Of a stretch of 64,000 bases of DNA, positions 26,014-33,727 are shown in pieces. The position numbers were made by a program, and so were the translations under genes. The stretch's first letter is position 1. Every line of letters starts with the position of its first letter. Location of the stretch: the NCBI GenBank assembly GCA_034421295.1, contig DAOUKM010000017.1:1-64000 (forward strand), in the 5' to 3' direction. Source of the stretch: CAUZIR01 sp034421295. Lineage in GTDB: Bacteria; Chloroflexota; Dehalococcoidia; Lucifugimonadales; UBA2962. The notes below the pieces were generated by a model. It was not told the origin of the DNA and did not search any database. It saw only the letters and a program-made list of their open reading frames with translations.

Positions 26014-26802
26014 TCAGCCCGCAGCCGAGGTCTGCGCGACTCCCCCGGTCGGACTTGACGGGGATCCGATCGATCTTCGCTCGATCCTTCCCGCCAGATA
26101 CGCTCTCCGCCCCGCCTCGACGCCGAGCCGGAATGCACCACCCATCGCCACGGGATCCCCGGCCTGGGCGATCCCGGTATTTACGAGCACCGCATCCGCC
26201 CCCGCCTCAAGGGCCTGGGCCGCCTCCGAGGGGACGGCCAGTCCCGCGTCGACAACAACGGGCACGCCGGCCTGCTCGATGATCATCCGGATCTCGTCCA
26301 TGGTGTGAATGCCCTGGCCCGATCCGATTGCCGAACCCAGCGGCATGACAGTCGCGCAGCCCAGGTCCTCCAGCATGCGCGCCAGGACCGGGTCGGCGTG
26401 TATGTAGGGCAGGACGTCGAAACCCTCGCCAACGAGTCGCCGGGCCGCCTCGAATGTCCCCACAGGGTCCGGGAGCAGGTTTGATCCCTCCGGTATGACC
26501 TCGAGTTTCAGCCAGTTTGAGCCCGTCAGCTCACGTGCGAGCTGGGCGGTGAAGACGGCCTCTTCCGCGGTGCGACACCCGGCCGTGTTGGGCAGGATGG
26601 TGTACCTGTCCCAGTCAAAGTAGTCGAGGATGCTCTTGTCGCCGGGGTTGGACAGGTCAAGGCGCCTGATGGCGACGGTGATTATCTGCGCCCCGGACGC
26701 CTCCACGGAGGCGACCATCTCCTCGGGGCTCCTGTGCCGGCCGGTGCCGACCATTAGCCTCGAGCCAAAACTCTTGCCGGCGATCGTCAGCGGATCGTCC
26801 AT
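26014..26802 (-). CDS. thiG: Thiazole synthase
   Basis: A 262-residue thiazole synthase that makes thiazole phosphate from DXP, a glycine imine and ThiS-thiocarboxylate. It has LTIAGKSFGSRLMVGTG, the Schiff-base lysine in WLKLEVI, PLGSAIGSGQG, and VDAGLAVPSEAAQALEAGAD. ATG 26802 is chosen; the frame can extend to TTG 26811. It is the first gene behind the TPP riboswitch, so it carries the main regulated start. The glycine-imine enzyme (ThiO or ThiH) is not in the window. Confidence 0.92.
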   Translation of the reverse strand: MDDPLTIAGKSFGSRLMVGTGRHRSPEEMVASVEASGAQIITVAIRRLDLSNPGDKSILDYFDWDRYTILPNTAGCRTAEEAVFTAQLARELTGSNWLKLEVIPEGSNLLPDPVGTFEAARRLVGEGFDVLPYIHADPVLARMLEDLGCATVMPLGSAIGSGQGIHTMDEIRMIIEQAGVPVVVDAGLAVPSEAAQALEAGADAVLVNTGIAQAGDPVAMGGAFRLGVEAGRRAYLAGRIERRSIGSPSSPTGGVAQTSAAG

Positions 26803-26828
26803 CACTCCCAACTCACTCCAGATAAGCG

Positions 26829-26862
26829 CCGAGAGCCGCCGGACTACTCCGGCGGCTCTCGG
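26829..26862 (-). terminator. Perfect 15-bp hairpin in the thi leader
   Basis: CCGAGAGCCGCCGGA and its exact complement flank the loop CTAC, 27 bp upstream of the thiG ATG and just downstream of the TPP aptamer. It is the likely expression platform of the riboswitch. No T-tract follows on the minus strand (GCTTATC), so it may act as a terminator, a Rho-linked element or a translation switch. Confidence 0.6.
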
Positions 26863-26883
26863 GCTGAAAGGCTTCTATTCGTC

Positions 26884-26966
26884 TCCCTGCGCTGGCATTA
26901 TCCAGATCAGGTACGGCGGTCGGCGGCGTGTGGGGCCGCCCTCTCAGCCCGGCCACCCGAGCTCCC
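26884..26966 (-). ncRNA. TPP riboswitch (THI element)
   Basis: On the minus strand the conserved THI-box blocks appear in order: GGGTGGCCGGGCTGAGAG at the 5' side, then ACCTGATCTGGATAATGCC and AGCGCAGGGAG at the 3' side. They match the pyrimidine- and pyrophosphate-sensing helices of the TPP aptamer. It lies directly upstream of thiG-thiE-thiS and should switch them off when thiamine pyrophosphate is plentiful. Confidence 0.92.
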
Positions 26967-26990
26967 GACTAATATGGCGTCTTCAGCACC

Positions 26991-27019
26991 AGAGTATTAG
27001 ACCGACCTGAGCACGTCAA
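26991..27019 (-). promoter_or_regulatory. Putative promoter of the thi operon
   Basis: On the minus strand TTGACG (27019-27014) and TACTCT (26996-26991) are 17 bp apart, just upstream of the TPP riboswitch. The -35 is good and the -10 weak. The position fits transcription into the aptamer. Confidence 0.45.
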
Positions 27020-27147
27020 ACCTGCGGTCCTCATCCGTCCCGCTCCCCGGGAACAAAATCGAGGCGGCAATCGTTCCTATACTTGATCAGGCTGAAGTTG
27101 GCCGGGCCGCAGCAGGTACCGGCGGCAGCGCAGACGGGAGACGAGAC

Positions 27148-28749
27148 TTGGGCAGGCCTATATCAATCGGATTTGCGTTCTTTTCGGTAACGATTCTGGC
27201 GGTGGCAGTTGCGGCCGGGGGCTGCCTGGGCGACCGGGCCCAGAACTCGGCGGCGGCAGTGTTTGTGGAGGAATGGGAGTCCGCCGGCGCATTCGCCCAG
27301 GACTCGGGCTTTCAGGCGGAAGGGCCCGGAGAAGGTGGCATGGAGGTGTTGAGGGAGAGCGAGGCGCTGGAGGTCATGGAGGTCGAGCTTGAGCGGATGG
27401 CCGAGCCCGAGGCGTTGAGCAAAGTGGCCGCGGCGGCCGATGAAGTCAGCGCCGATGCGGCGGTCTCACCCGATCTGGTCGACAGGGTTATCGTGCGCAG
27501 GGTCGACGCATCGATTGTGGTCGACGACATCCCAGGCTCCATCGATTCCCTGGGAATGCTCGCCTCCTCGCTGGGTGGCTGGGTGATCGACTCAAGCCGC
27601 GACTCGGGCAACTTCGGGTTCGTTTCTTTCAGGGTGCCCGCCGACCGCCTGGATGAGGCCATGGCCAGCGTGCGCGGCCTGGCCGTAGTCGTAGAGGCCG
27701 AGAACGGCTCCAGCCGCGATGTTACCGATCAGTACGTTGACCTTAGAGCCCGCCTGAACAATCAACTGGCGACCGAGCAGGCCCTGCTGGATCTGCTCGG
27801 CCGCGCAGAGACCGTCAAGGAGGCCCTGGACGTTCAGCGTGAGCTCGCGGTTGTCCGCGAGCAGGTCGAGCGGCTGCAGGGCCAGATAGCCTTGATCGAG
27901 CAGACCTCGGCCTATTCTCTGGTGAGCGTGACGCTAAGGCGCGCGCCCGCCCGGATGGTCGTCGAAGCAGGGGACGACATCGCCGGCGCGGTCGGACAGC
28001 CGGTGCGCTTCAGGGCCTCGTTCCGGCCGCCTGAGGGAATCGATGACTTCACGGTCGCCTGGGACTTCGGTGACGGATCGGAGCCCGTAAGGGTCCACCG
28101 CACGGCACCGACGCAGGATGCGGCCGTGCGGGTGACGGCGACCGTGACGCACCGGTATGGGGATGACCAGGACTCACCATACATCGCGGAGGTGAGGATC
28201 GAGGGCAGCGGCGATGGGGGCCTGGTTGAGGGGAGCGACGTCCTGATCGTCTCCATCTTCCGCCTGCCCAGGATCGAGGTGTTCGCCGGCGAAACTCAGA
28301 TAGTCGAGGCCGGCGAGACGGTCAGGTTCTCCGGCTCCTTCACACGGCCCACGGAGGTCAGGGACGTTACTTTCGCCTGGGATTTCGGCGATGGCTCCGA
28401 CCCGGTGACGGGCTCGCTGGAGTTCGGGGTAACGGCGGCGCTGGCAGAACACTCCTACCGCGACCACAGGCCGGACCCCTACAGGGCGACACTGACCGTG
28501 CGCGCCGAGAGCGAGGCGGGAGCAGTCGAATCTTCGGGCGTCGTCCTGGTCAAGGTGGACGAGGCGCCGGGCTGGACGCTGGGAGGCTGGAGCGCCGGCG
28601 ATACCTGGCGGTCGATCATCCGGGCGCTCTCGGGAGTGGGCCAGGTCCTGGCAACGATAGTGTTCTGGCTGGGTATTCTCAGCCCGGTGTGGCTTGTGGC
28701 AATAGCCATTCATGTGTGGCGCCGGCGCCGTGCATCAAGGCTGCCCTAG
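27148..28749 (+). CDS. DUF4349 lipoprotein with two PKD domains and C-terminal membrane helix
   Basis: A 533-residue membrane protein. A signal ending in AAGGC suggests lipid attachment (Cys26). Residues about 110-265 are DUF4349, with a coiled coil (QLATEQALLDLLGRAETVKE and following) and VSVTLRRAP. Two PKD domains follow, each with (V/F)AWDFGDGS, at about 303 and 409. A transmembrane helix lies near 495-522, with a basic tail RRRRAS on the inner side. DUF4349 proteins normally go straight from coiled coil to membrane helix, so the PKD pair is an insertion. Start TTG 27148 is uncertain. Function unknown; an envelope adhesion or sensing role is inference. Confidence 0.8.
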   Translation: MGRPISIGFAFFSVTILAVAVAAGGCLGDRAQNSAAAVFVEEWESAGAFAQDSGFQAEGPGEGGMEVLRESEALEVMEVELERMAEPEALSKVAAAADEVSADAAVSPDLVDRVIVRRVDASIVVDDIPGSIDSLGMLASSLGGWVIDSSRDSGNFGFVSFRVPADRLDEAMASVRGLAVVVEAENGSSRDVTDQYVDLRARLNNQLATEQALLDLLGRAETVKEALDVQRELAVVREQVERLQGQIALIEQTSAYSLVSVTLRRAPARMVVEAGDDIAGAVGQPVRFRASFRPPEGIDDFTVAWDFGDGSEPVRVHRTAPTQDAAVRVTATVTHRYGDDQDSPYIAEVRIEGSGDGGLVEGSDVLIVSIFRLPRIEVFAGETQIVEAGETVRFSGSFTRPTEVRDVTFAWDFGDGSDPVTGSLEFGVTAALAEHSYRDHRPDPYRATLTVRAESEAGAVESSGVVLVKVDEAPGWTLGGWSAGDTWRSIIRALSGVGQVLATIVFWLGILSPVWLVAIAIHVWRRRRASRLP

Positions 28750-28843
28750 GCCGTTGCGAACGGCGTGTCGAGCACTCGTTTAGACTCTCCCCAGGCGTCT
28801 TGTTCTTCCACCGGAAACACCCAGGGTCCCCTCCGAGCCGAGA

Positions 28844-29329
28844 GTGATCAGGCACTTCACCGCAACCGGATTCGTCGTATCGGGCGGCTCGGTGCTGCTT
28901 CACTGGCATCCCAAGGTGTGCGCGTGGCTCCCGCCGGGCGGGCACATCGAGCTGAACGAAGACCCGGTTACGGCGGTGCTCAGGGAGATCCTGGAGGAGA
29001 CCGGCATAGCGGCCGAGGTGGTGGGCGGTCCGCCGGACCTGGGGCTGCGTTATCCGGAACAGGTCGCCCCCCCGGTCACCATCCTCATTGAGGACATACG
29101 CGATCCTGTAGATGGTCCCCACCAGCACATCGACATGATCTACTTTTGCCGGCCGACCGGTCGGCCCGGCGCCCTGAACCCGGGCTGGCGCTGGGTGTCG
29201 CGTGCAGACCTGGCCGAGGGCACTGCGCTCGGGGGTCACGGCGGGGAGCCTGAGCCGCCCCCGCGAGACGTGTGCCTGCTGGCCGAGCAGGCGTTCAAGG
29301 TCGTTCAGGATCGACCGGCCCGGGATTAG
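28844..29329 (+). CDS. Nudix hydrolase
   Basis: A 161-residue Nudix-fold pyrophosphatase. The full Nudix box is present at about residues 33-55 (GGHIELNEDPVTAVLREILE followed by ETGI), with the metal-binding REILEE. FCRPTGRPG and a WRWVSRADL segment follow. The start is GTG 28844. It is similar in size to enzymes that clean up nucleoside diphosphate derivatives; the substrate cannot be told. Its 3' end meets the convergent PPDK gene with a 4-bp overlap. Confidence 0.88.
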   Translation: MIRHFTATGFVVSGGSVLLHWHPKVCAWLPPGGHIELNEDPVTAVLREILEETGIAAEVVGGPPDLGLRYPEQVAPPVTILIEDIRDPVDGPHQHIDMIYFCRPTGRPGALNPGWRWVSRADLAEGTALGGHGGEPEPPPRDVCLLAEQAFKVVQDRPARD

Positions 29330-32073
29330 GAGGAGCCGCCGGGCGAAGTTCGGGCCTCTGGCGCCCTGATCGCGGCCTGCGCCGCCGCAAGCCGGGCGAC
29401 CGGCACCCGGTAGGGAGAGCAGCTCACGTAGTCCACACCTGCGCTCTCGAAGAATTCGACCGACGCCGGATCACCCCCGTGCTCGCCGCATACGCCCGTC
29501 TCGACATCCCTGCCGGTACGCCCGGCCGCGTCCAGTCCGGCGAGAATAAGGCCACCTACGCCGTGCCGGTCGATCGTCTGGAAGGGGTCGCTTTCCAGCA
29601 CGCCGTCCTGCAGGTACCTGACCAGGAATTTGCCCTCTGCGTCGTCCCTGCTGAATCCGAAGGTCAGCTGCGTAAGGTCGTTCGTTCCGAAGCTGAAGAA
29701 CTCGGCCGATTCCGTGAGACGGTCGGCCAGCAGCGCGGCCCTCGGAGTTTCGATCATCGCGCCGATGCGCGGGGCGAAAGGCTCGTCTCCCGGCTCCGAT
29801 GCCTCGCTCAAGGCCTCCTCCAGGATCCTGCGGACCGTGGTCATTTCGCTCGGGTCAGAGACCAGCGGCACCATGATCTCTGGCCGCGGCGACATCCCGG
29901 CCGCCCGTGCCGCGCGGACCGCATCGGAAAGGGCGCGCACCTGCATCTTGAATATGTCCGGGTGCAATATGCCCAGCCTGCATCCACGCAGTCCCAGCAT
30001 TGGGTTCGCCTCGCGCATCTCCTCCACGGCCGCAAGCAGGTCCTCGCGATCGACGATCTCCCTGCGGGAAGCGCGGCGAACCCTCAGGGCGTGAAGGTCC
30101 TCCAGGAGCTCGTCGTGCGAGGGAAGGAATTCGTGCAGGGGCGGATCGAGCAGCCTGATGACCACGGGCATATCCCCCATGGCCGCGAGGATCTTCTCGA
30201 AGTCACCGGCCTGGATGGCCTGAAGCCGGTCCAGGACGTTGCGGTAGCGCCAGGCGTTGAGCTCATCCTGGGGCCACCTTGCAAAGGCGTTTGCAGCAAG
30301 GATCATCTGCCTTACCAGGTCCAGGCGCTCCGGCTCGAAAAACATGTGCTCGGTGCGGCAAAGGCCCACTCCGTCCGCACCGAACTCCCTGGCCAGCGCG
30401 ACCTCCGCCTCGGTGTCGGCGTTGGCGCGCACGCCCAGCCGCCGTCGCTGGTCCGCCCAGGCAAGCAGGCGCCGAAGGTGACGCTCCTCGTCGACCCTCG
30501 CCTCGACGGTGGCAAGGGCGCCCAGGAACACCTCCCCGGACGCGCCGTCTATGCTCAGATCCTGGCCCTCCTCGATCGACCTGCCGTCGCATGTGATCCT
30601 GCCAAGGTCCGGTCTTACATGGATCGCCTCCGTTCCGACCACGCAGGGCTTTCCCAGGCCCCTTGCGACGACCGCCGCGTGGCTGGTGGCGCCTCCCCTT
30701 GCCGTCAGCACACCGGCTGCCGCTATGAACCCGTGAACGTCCTCGGCGCTGGTCTCTGGCCTGACAAGCAGCACGCGTCGCCCTTTGGAGGCCATCTCCA
30801 CGGCCCGGTCCGCCGTCAGTGCTACCGCTCCGGTGACCCCGCCGGGAGAAGCTCCCAGACCGGTGGTGAGCAGCCGGCCGCCGCTCCTGGCCATCGCCGC
30901 CTCTCCCTCGTCGAGCCTCGGGAGCAGAATCTGGTAGACCCTGTCTGCGGGGACGCTGAGAAGCGCCCTGTCGCTCGTGAGGATGCCCTCTTGGCACATC
31001 TCGACCGCAACGCGCACCGCCGCCCGGGCGCTTCGCTTGGCCGTCCTCGTCTGGAGGATGTAGGGTCGCTGCCCTTCGACCGTGAATTCGATGTCCTGCG
31101 GATCTTCGTAGTGGGCCTCTATACGTCCTGCAACCTCAACCAGCTCGCTGTAGGCTTCGGGCATGGATTCCGCCATCGCCTCAAGGGGCTGGGGTGTGGC
31201 GATCCCGGCCACGACATCCTCGCCCTGGGAGCGGGCCAGGTACTCTCCGAATATGCGCCGCTCGCCGGTGGCCGGATCGCGGGTGAACAGGACTCCCGAG
31301 CAGCTGTCGCGGTTGGCGTTGCCGTAGACCATGGCCATCACGGTGACCGCGGTCCCGAGATCTGCCCGTATGCCGTGGTGCGAGCGGTAGTCGACGGCTC
31401 GACGGGACATCCAGCTGCGGAATACCGCCTCGATGGCCGACCTGAGCTGCTCTCCGGGGTCGAATGGGACCGGCCGCAGCGCCTCCTCCTCGACCAGGGT
31501 GGTCATGTGCGTGAGCAGCTCGCGGGCCTCGGGGGGGTCCAGATCTTCGATGCGGCTGGTGCCGCCGGCAGCGCGGGCGTCGGCCTTTGCGACCTCGATG
31601 GGCTCGGCCGACACGCCGAGGACCACCTCGGCGTACATCTCCACAAAGCGCCTGTGAACGTCCAGGGCGAAGGATTCGCCGTAGGAGACGGCAAGTTGTT
31701 CGGCGACGTCGCCGTTTACCCCGACGTTCAGCACCGTGTCCATCATCCCGGGCATCGAGACCGCAGCTCCCGAGCGGACCGACACCAGCAGGGGCTCCGG
31801 ACCCCTCCCGAAGGTTCGGCCGGCCTGCCGCTCAAGGACCTCCATGGCCGTTCGAACCTGGTCCCACATTGCCGCCGGGGCCTCCCCGTGCCGAAGGAAG
31901 TACCGGCAGGCCCCGGTGGTTATCGTAAAGCCCGGGGGAATGGGAAACCCCAGGCGGGTGAGGTTGGCAAGCTCGGCACCCTTGCCGCCGAGCAATTCGC
32001 GGCCGGGTCCGTTCGGTTCCGAAAACGAATAGACCCAGGATCGAGGTGATTGGCGGGTGTCGTCTTCGGTCAT
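29326..32073 (-). CDS. ppdK: Pyruvate phosphate dikinase
   Basis: A 915-residue PPDK interconverting pyruvate, ATP and Pi with PEP, AMP and PPi, for gluconeogenesis or PPi-linked glycolysis. Domains in order: the ATP-grasp nucleotide domain (GGKGAELANLTRLGFPIPPG, SVRSGAAVSMPGMMDTVLN), the phosphohistidine swivel domain (GGATSHAAVVARGLG) and the PEP/pyruvate TIM barrel (GLCRTEHMFF, MIETPRAAL, SFGTNDLTQLT, CGEHGGDP). ATG 32073 is chosen; the frame runs on to 32523 but that part is low-quality arginine-rich shadow. It has the usual family length. Confidence 0.95.
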   Translation of the reverse strand: MTEDDTRQSPRSWVYSFSEPNGPGRELLGGKGAELANLTRLGFPIPPGFTITTGACRYFLRHGEAPAAMWDQVRTAMEVLERQAGRTFGRGPEPLLVSVRSGAAVSMPGMMDTVLNVGVNGDVAEQLAVSYGESFALDVHRRFVEMYAEVVLGVSAEPIEVAKADARAAGGTSRIEDLDPPEARELLTHMTTLVEEEALRPVPFDPGEQLRSAIEAVFRSWMSRRAVDYRSHHGIRADLGTAVTVMAMVYGNANRDSCSGVLFTRDPATGERRIFGEYLARSQGEDVVAGIATPQPLEAMAESMPEAYSELVEVAGRIEAHYEDPQDIEFTVEGQRPYILQTRTAKRSARAAVRVAVEMCQEGILTSDRALLSVPADRVYQILLPRLDEGEAAMARSGGRLLTTGLGASPGGVTGAVALTADRAVEMASKGRRVLLVRPETSAEDVHGFIAAAGVLTARGGATSHAAVVARGLGKPCVVGTEAIHVRPDLGRITCDGRSIEEGQDLSIDGASGEVFLGALATVEARVDEERHLRRLLAWADQRRRLGVRANADTEAEVALAREFGADGVGLCRTEHMFFEPERLDLVRQMILAANAFARWPQDELNAWRYRNVLDRLQAIQAGDFEKILAAMGDMPVVIRLLDPPLHEFLPSHDELLEDLHALRVRRASRREIVDREDLLAAVEEMREANPMLGLRGCRLGILHPDIFKMQVRALSDAVRAARAAGMSPRPEIMVPLVSDPSEMTTVRRILEEALSEASEPGDEPFAPRIGAMIETPRAALLADRLTESAEFFSFGTNDLTQLTFGFSRDDAEGKFLVRYLQDGVLESDPFQTIDRHGVGGLILAGLDAAGRTGRDVETGVCGEHGGDPASVEFFESAGVDYVSCSPYRVPVARLAAAQAAIRAPEARTSPGGSS

Positions 32074-32210
32074 GAGCCCTTGGAGCCGAGGCAATGTTAG
32101 CGAACCGGGGCATCGCGGACAATCGAGTGGTCGATCCGGGCCGTCACCTCGTGTTGAGGATCGAAGTACCTCGATCGTATAATCCCGGCGGCCGCCGGCC
32201 ATCCCTACCC

Positions 32211-33587
32211 ATGAACAGGTCCACCTTGCGCGCCCTCGATCGCGATCTGGATGGTGACGTCGTCTCCCCGGGTCACCCTGACTATGCATCGGCCCGCAAG
32301 CTGTGGAATGCGATGATAGACAGGCGGCCCGCGGTGATCGTCCGGTGCCTGTCGGACTCCGACGTCGCCACGTCCATACGGTTCGCGACGGAGGAGGGCC
32401 TGACGCTGGCGGTAAGGGGCGGCGGCCACAACGTGGCCGGCAACTCCTCCTGCGACGGCGGCCTCGTCGTGGACCTGTCGCGAATGCGGCAGGTGACCGT
32501 TGATCCAGACTCCCGCAGAGCACACGTGGCGGGAGGTGCGGTCTGGGCCGATGTCGACGGCCCCTGCTCTGAGCATGGCCTGCACACGACCGGCGGGGTC
32601 GTGTCGTCTACCGGCGTGGCCGGCCTCACACTCGGGGGTGGGATCGGCTGGCTGTCGAGGCTTTGCGGACACACCTGCGACAACCTCGTCGCGGCCCGTG
32701 TCGTCACCGCCTCAGGGGAGGTGGTGAGCGCATCTCAGGGGGAAAACCCGGACCTCCTGTGGGGCCTGAAAGGAGGAGGCGGTAACTTCGGCGTGGTAAC
32801 CCGCTTTGAGTTCTCCCTTCATCCGGTCGCCACCGTGGTCGGGGGGTGGCTGAGGTTCCCCTGGGACAGCGCCCGCGCGGTGCTGGAGACCTACAGGGAC
32901 GTAATGGCCGAGGCCCCCGACCGACTGTCGGCCGCTGCGATCCTGACTGCGCATCCAGATCTCGGGCCTGTCGTGGCCGTGGTGCCCTGCTACGTCGGAA
33001 GGGCCGCCGACGCCGAGAAATGGATCAGGGCCTTTCGCTCGCTCGATCCGTTGTTCGACGACGTCGGGGAAAAGCGCTATGTCGAGCATCAGGCGATCTA
33101 CGAAACGCCTCCGCCTCCGCGCATGGGTCACTACTGGAAGTCCAGCTTTTTCCGAAGGCTGGACGACGGTTCGATAGGTGCCATGATCACCGCCGCCGAG
33201 CTGGACTTCAGGCCCGGACTTGTGATCTCGCTTGAAGTGCTGGGTGGAGTCGCCTCGCGCCTCGGGGGCGATGAGGCCGCCTTCGCGCACCGTTCCGAGC
33301 CCTACAACTTCCTTGCCGACGCGGGATGGGTGGATCCGGCCGAGGCCGACGAGAGCATTGACTGGGCGCGCCGTGCCTCCTCGCTCATGGAGCCGCACCT
33401 GTCGCCGGGCAACTACGTTAACTACCTGAGCGAAGACGATCAGCCTGACCCGGCCGCGCGCATTCGACGAGCCTACGGCGTCGTTGGGGCCGCGCGCCTC
33501 ATCGCCCTTAAGGACAGGTACGACCCCGGCAACGTATTTCGACTCAACCACAACATTCCGCCCTCGGCGGCAGCTACCAGCCCTTAA
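32211..33587 (+). CDS. FAD-linked oxidase (berberine-bridge-enzyme family)
   Basis: A 458-residue FAD oxidoreductase of the PCMH/VAO fold. VRGGGHNVAGNSSCDGG contains the histidine that flavinates FAD, and GWLSRLCGHTCDN has the cysteine position used for bicovalent attachment. The C-terminal BBE motif is NYVNYLSEDD, with YDPGNVFRLNHNI at the end. Such enzymes oxidise sugars, alcohols or natural products with O2 as acceptor. ATG 32211 fits the domain start. No signal peptide. Single gene. Confidence 0.9.
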   Translation: MNRSTLRALDRDLDGDVVSPGHPDYASARKLWNAMIDRRPAVIVRCLSDSDVATSIRFATEEGLTLAVRGGGHNVAGNSSCDGGLVVDLSRMRQVTVDPDSRRAHVAGGAVWADVDGPCSEHGLHTTGGVVSSTGVAGLTLGGGIGWLSRLCGHTCDNLVAARVVTASGEVVSASQGENPDLLWGLKGGGGNFGVVTRFEFSLHPVATVVGGWLRFPWDSARAVLETYRDVMAEAPDRLSAAAILTAHPDLGPVVAVVPCYVGRAADAEKWIRAFRSLDPLFDDVGEKRYVEHQAIYETPPPPRMGHYWKSSFFRRLDDGSIGAMITAAELDFRPGLVISLEVLGGVASRLGGDEAAFAHRSEPYNFLADAGWVDPAEADESIDWARRASSLMEPHLSPGNYVNYLSEDDQPDPAARIRRAYGVVGAARLIALKDRYDPGNVFRLNHNIPPSAAATSP

Positions 33588-33727
33588 CCGGTGACAAAGG
33601 GCATTGAGCGCACGCTGAGCGGGGGGTAACCTATAGCCATCGGCGGTGGTGAAAAGGTGCACGAATCCCGTGCCCGGCCGGCGGCTCGAATGGAGTCGCG
33701 ATTCCTCCTGACAGGCGCGTCCCTGCT

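Noticed and set aside
29272..32049. 925-codon plus-strand frame antisense to ppdK
   Set aside because: A long shadow caused by high GC in the third codon position; the protein has no recognisable pattern.
32074..32523. N-terminal extension of the PPDK frame
   Set aside because: Arginine-rich low-quality sequence lying on the FAD-oxidase gene; the family start is at 32073.
33588..33727. Possible T-box or other leader before leuS
   Set aside because: No GGGTGG-type T-box block, specifier loop or terminator with a T-tract is present.
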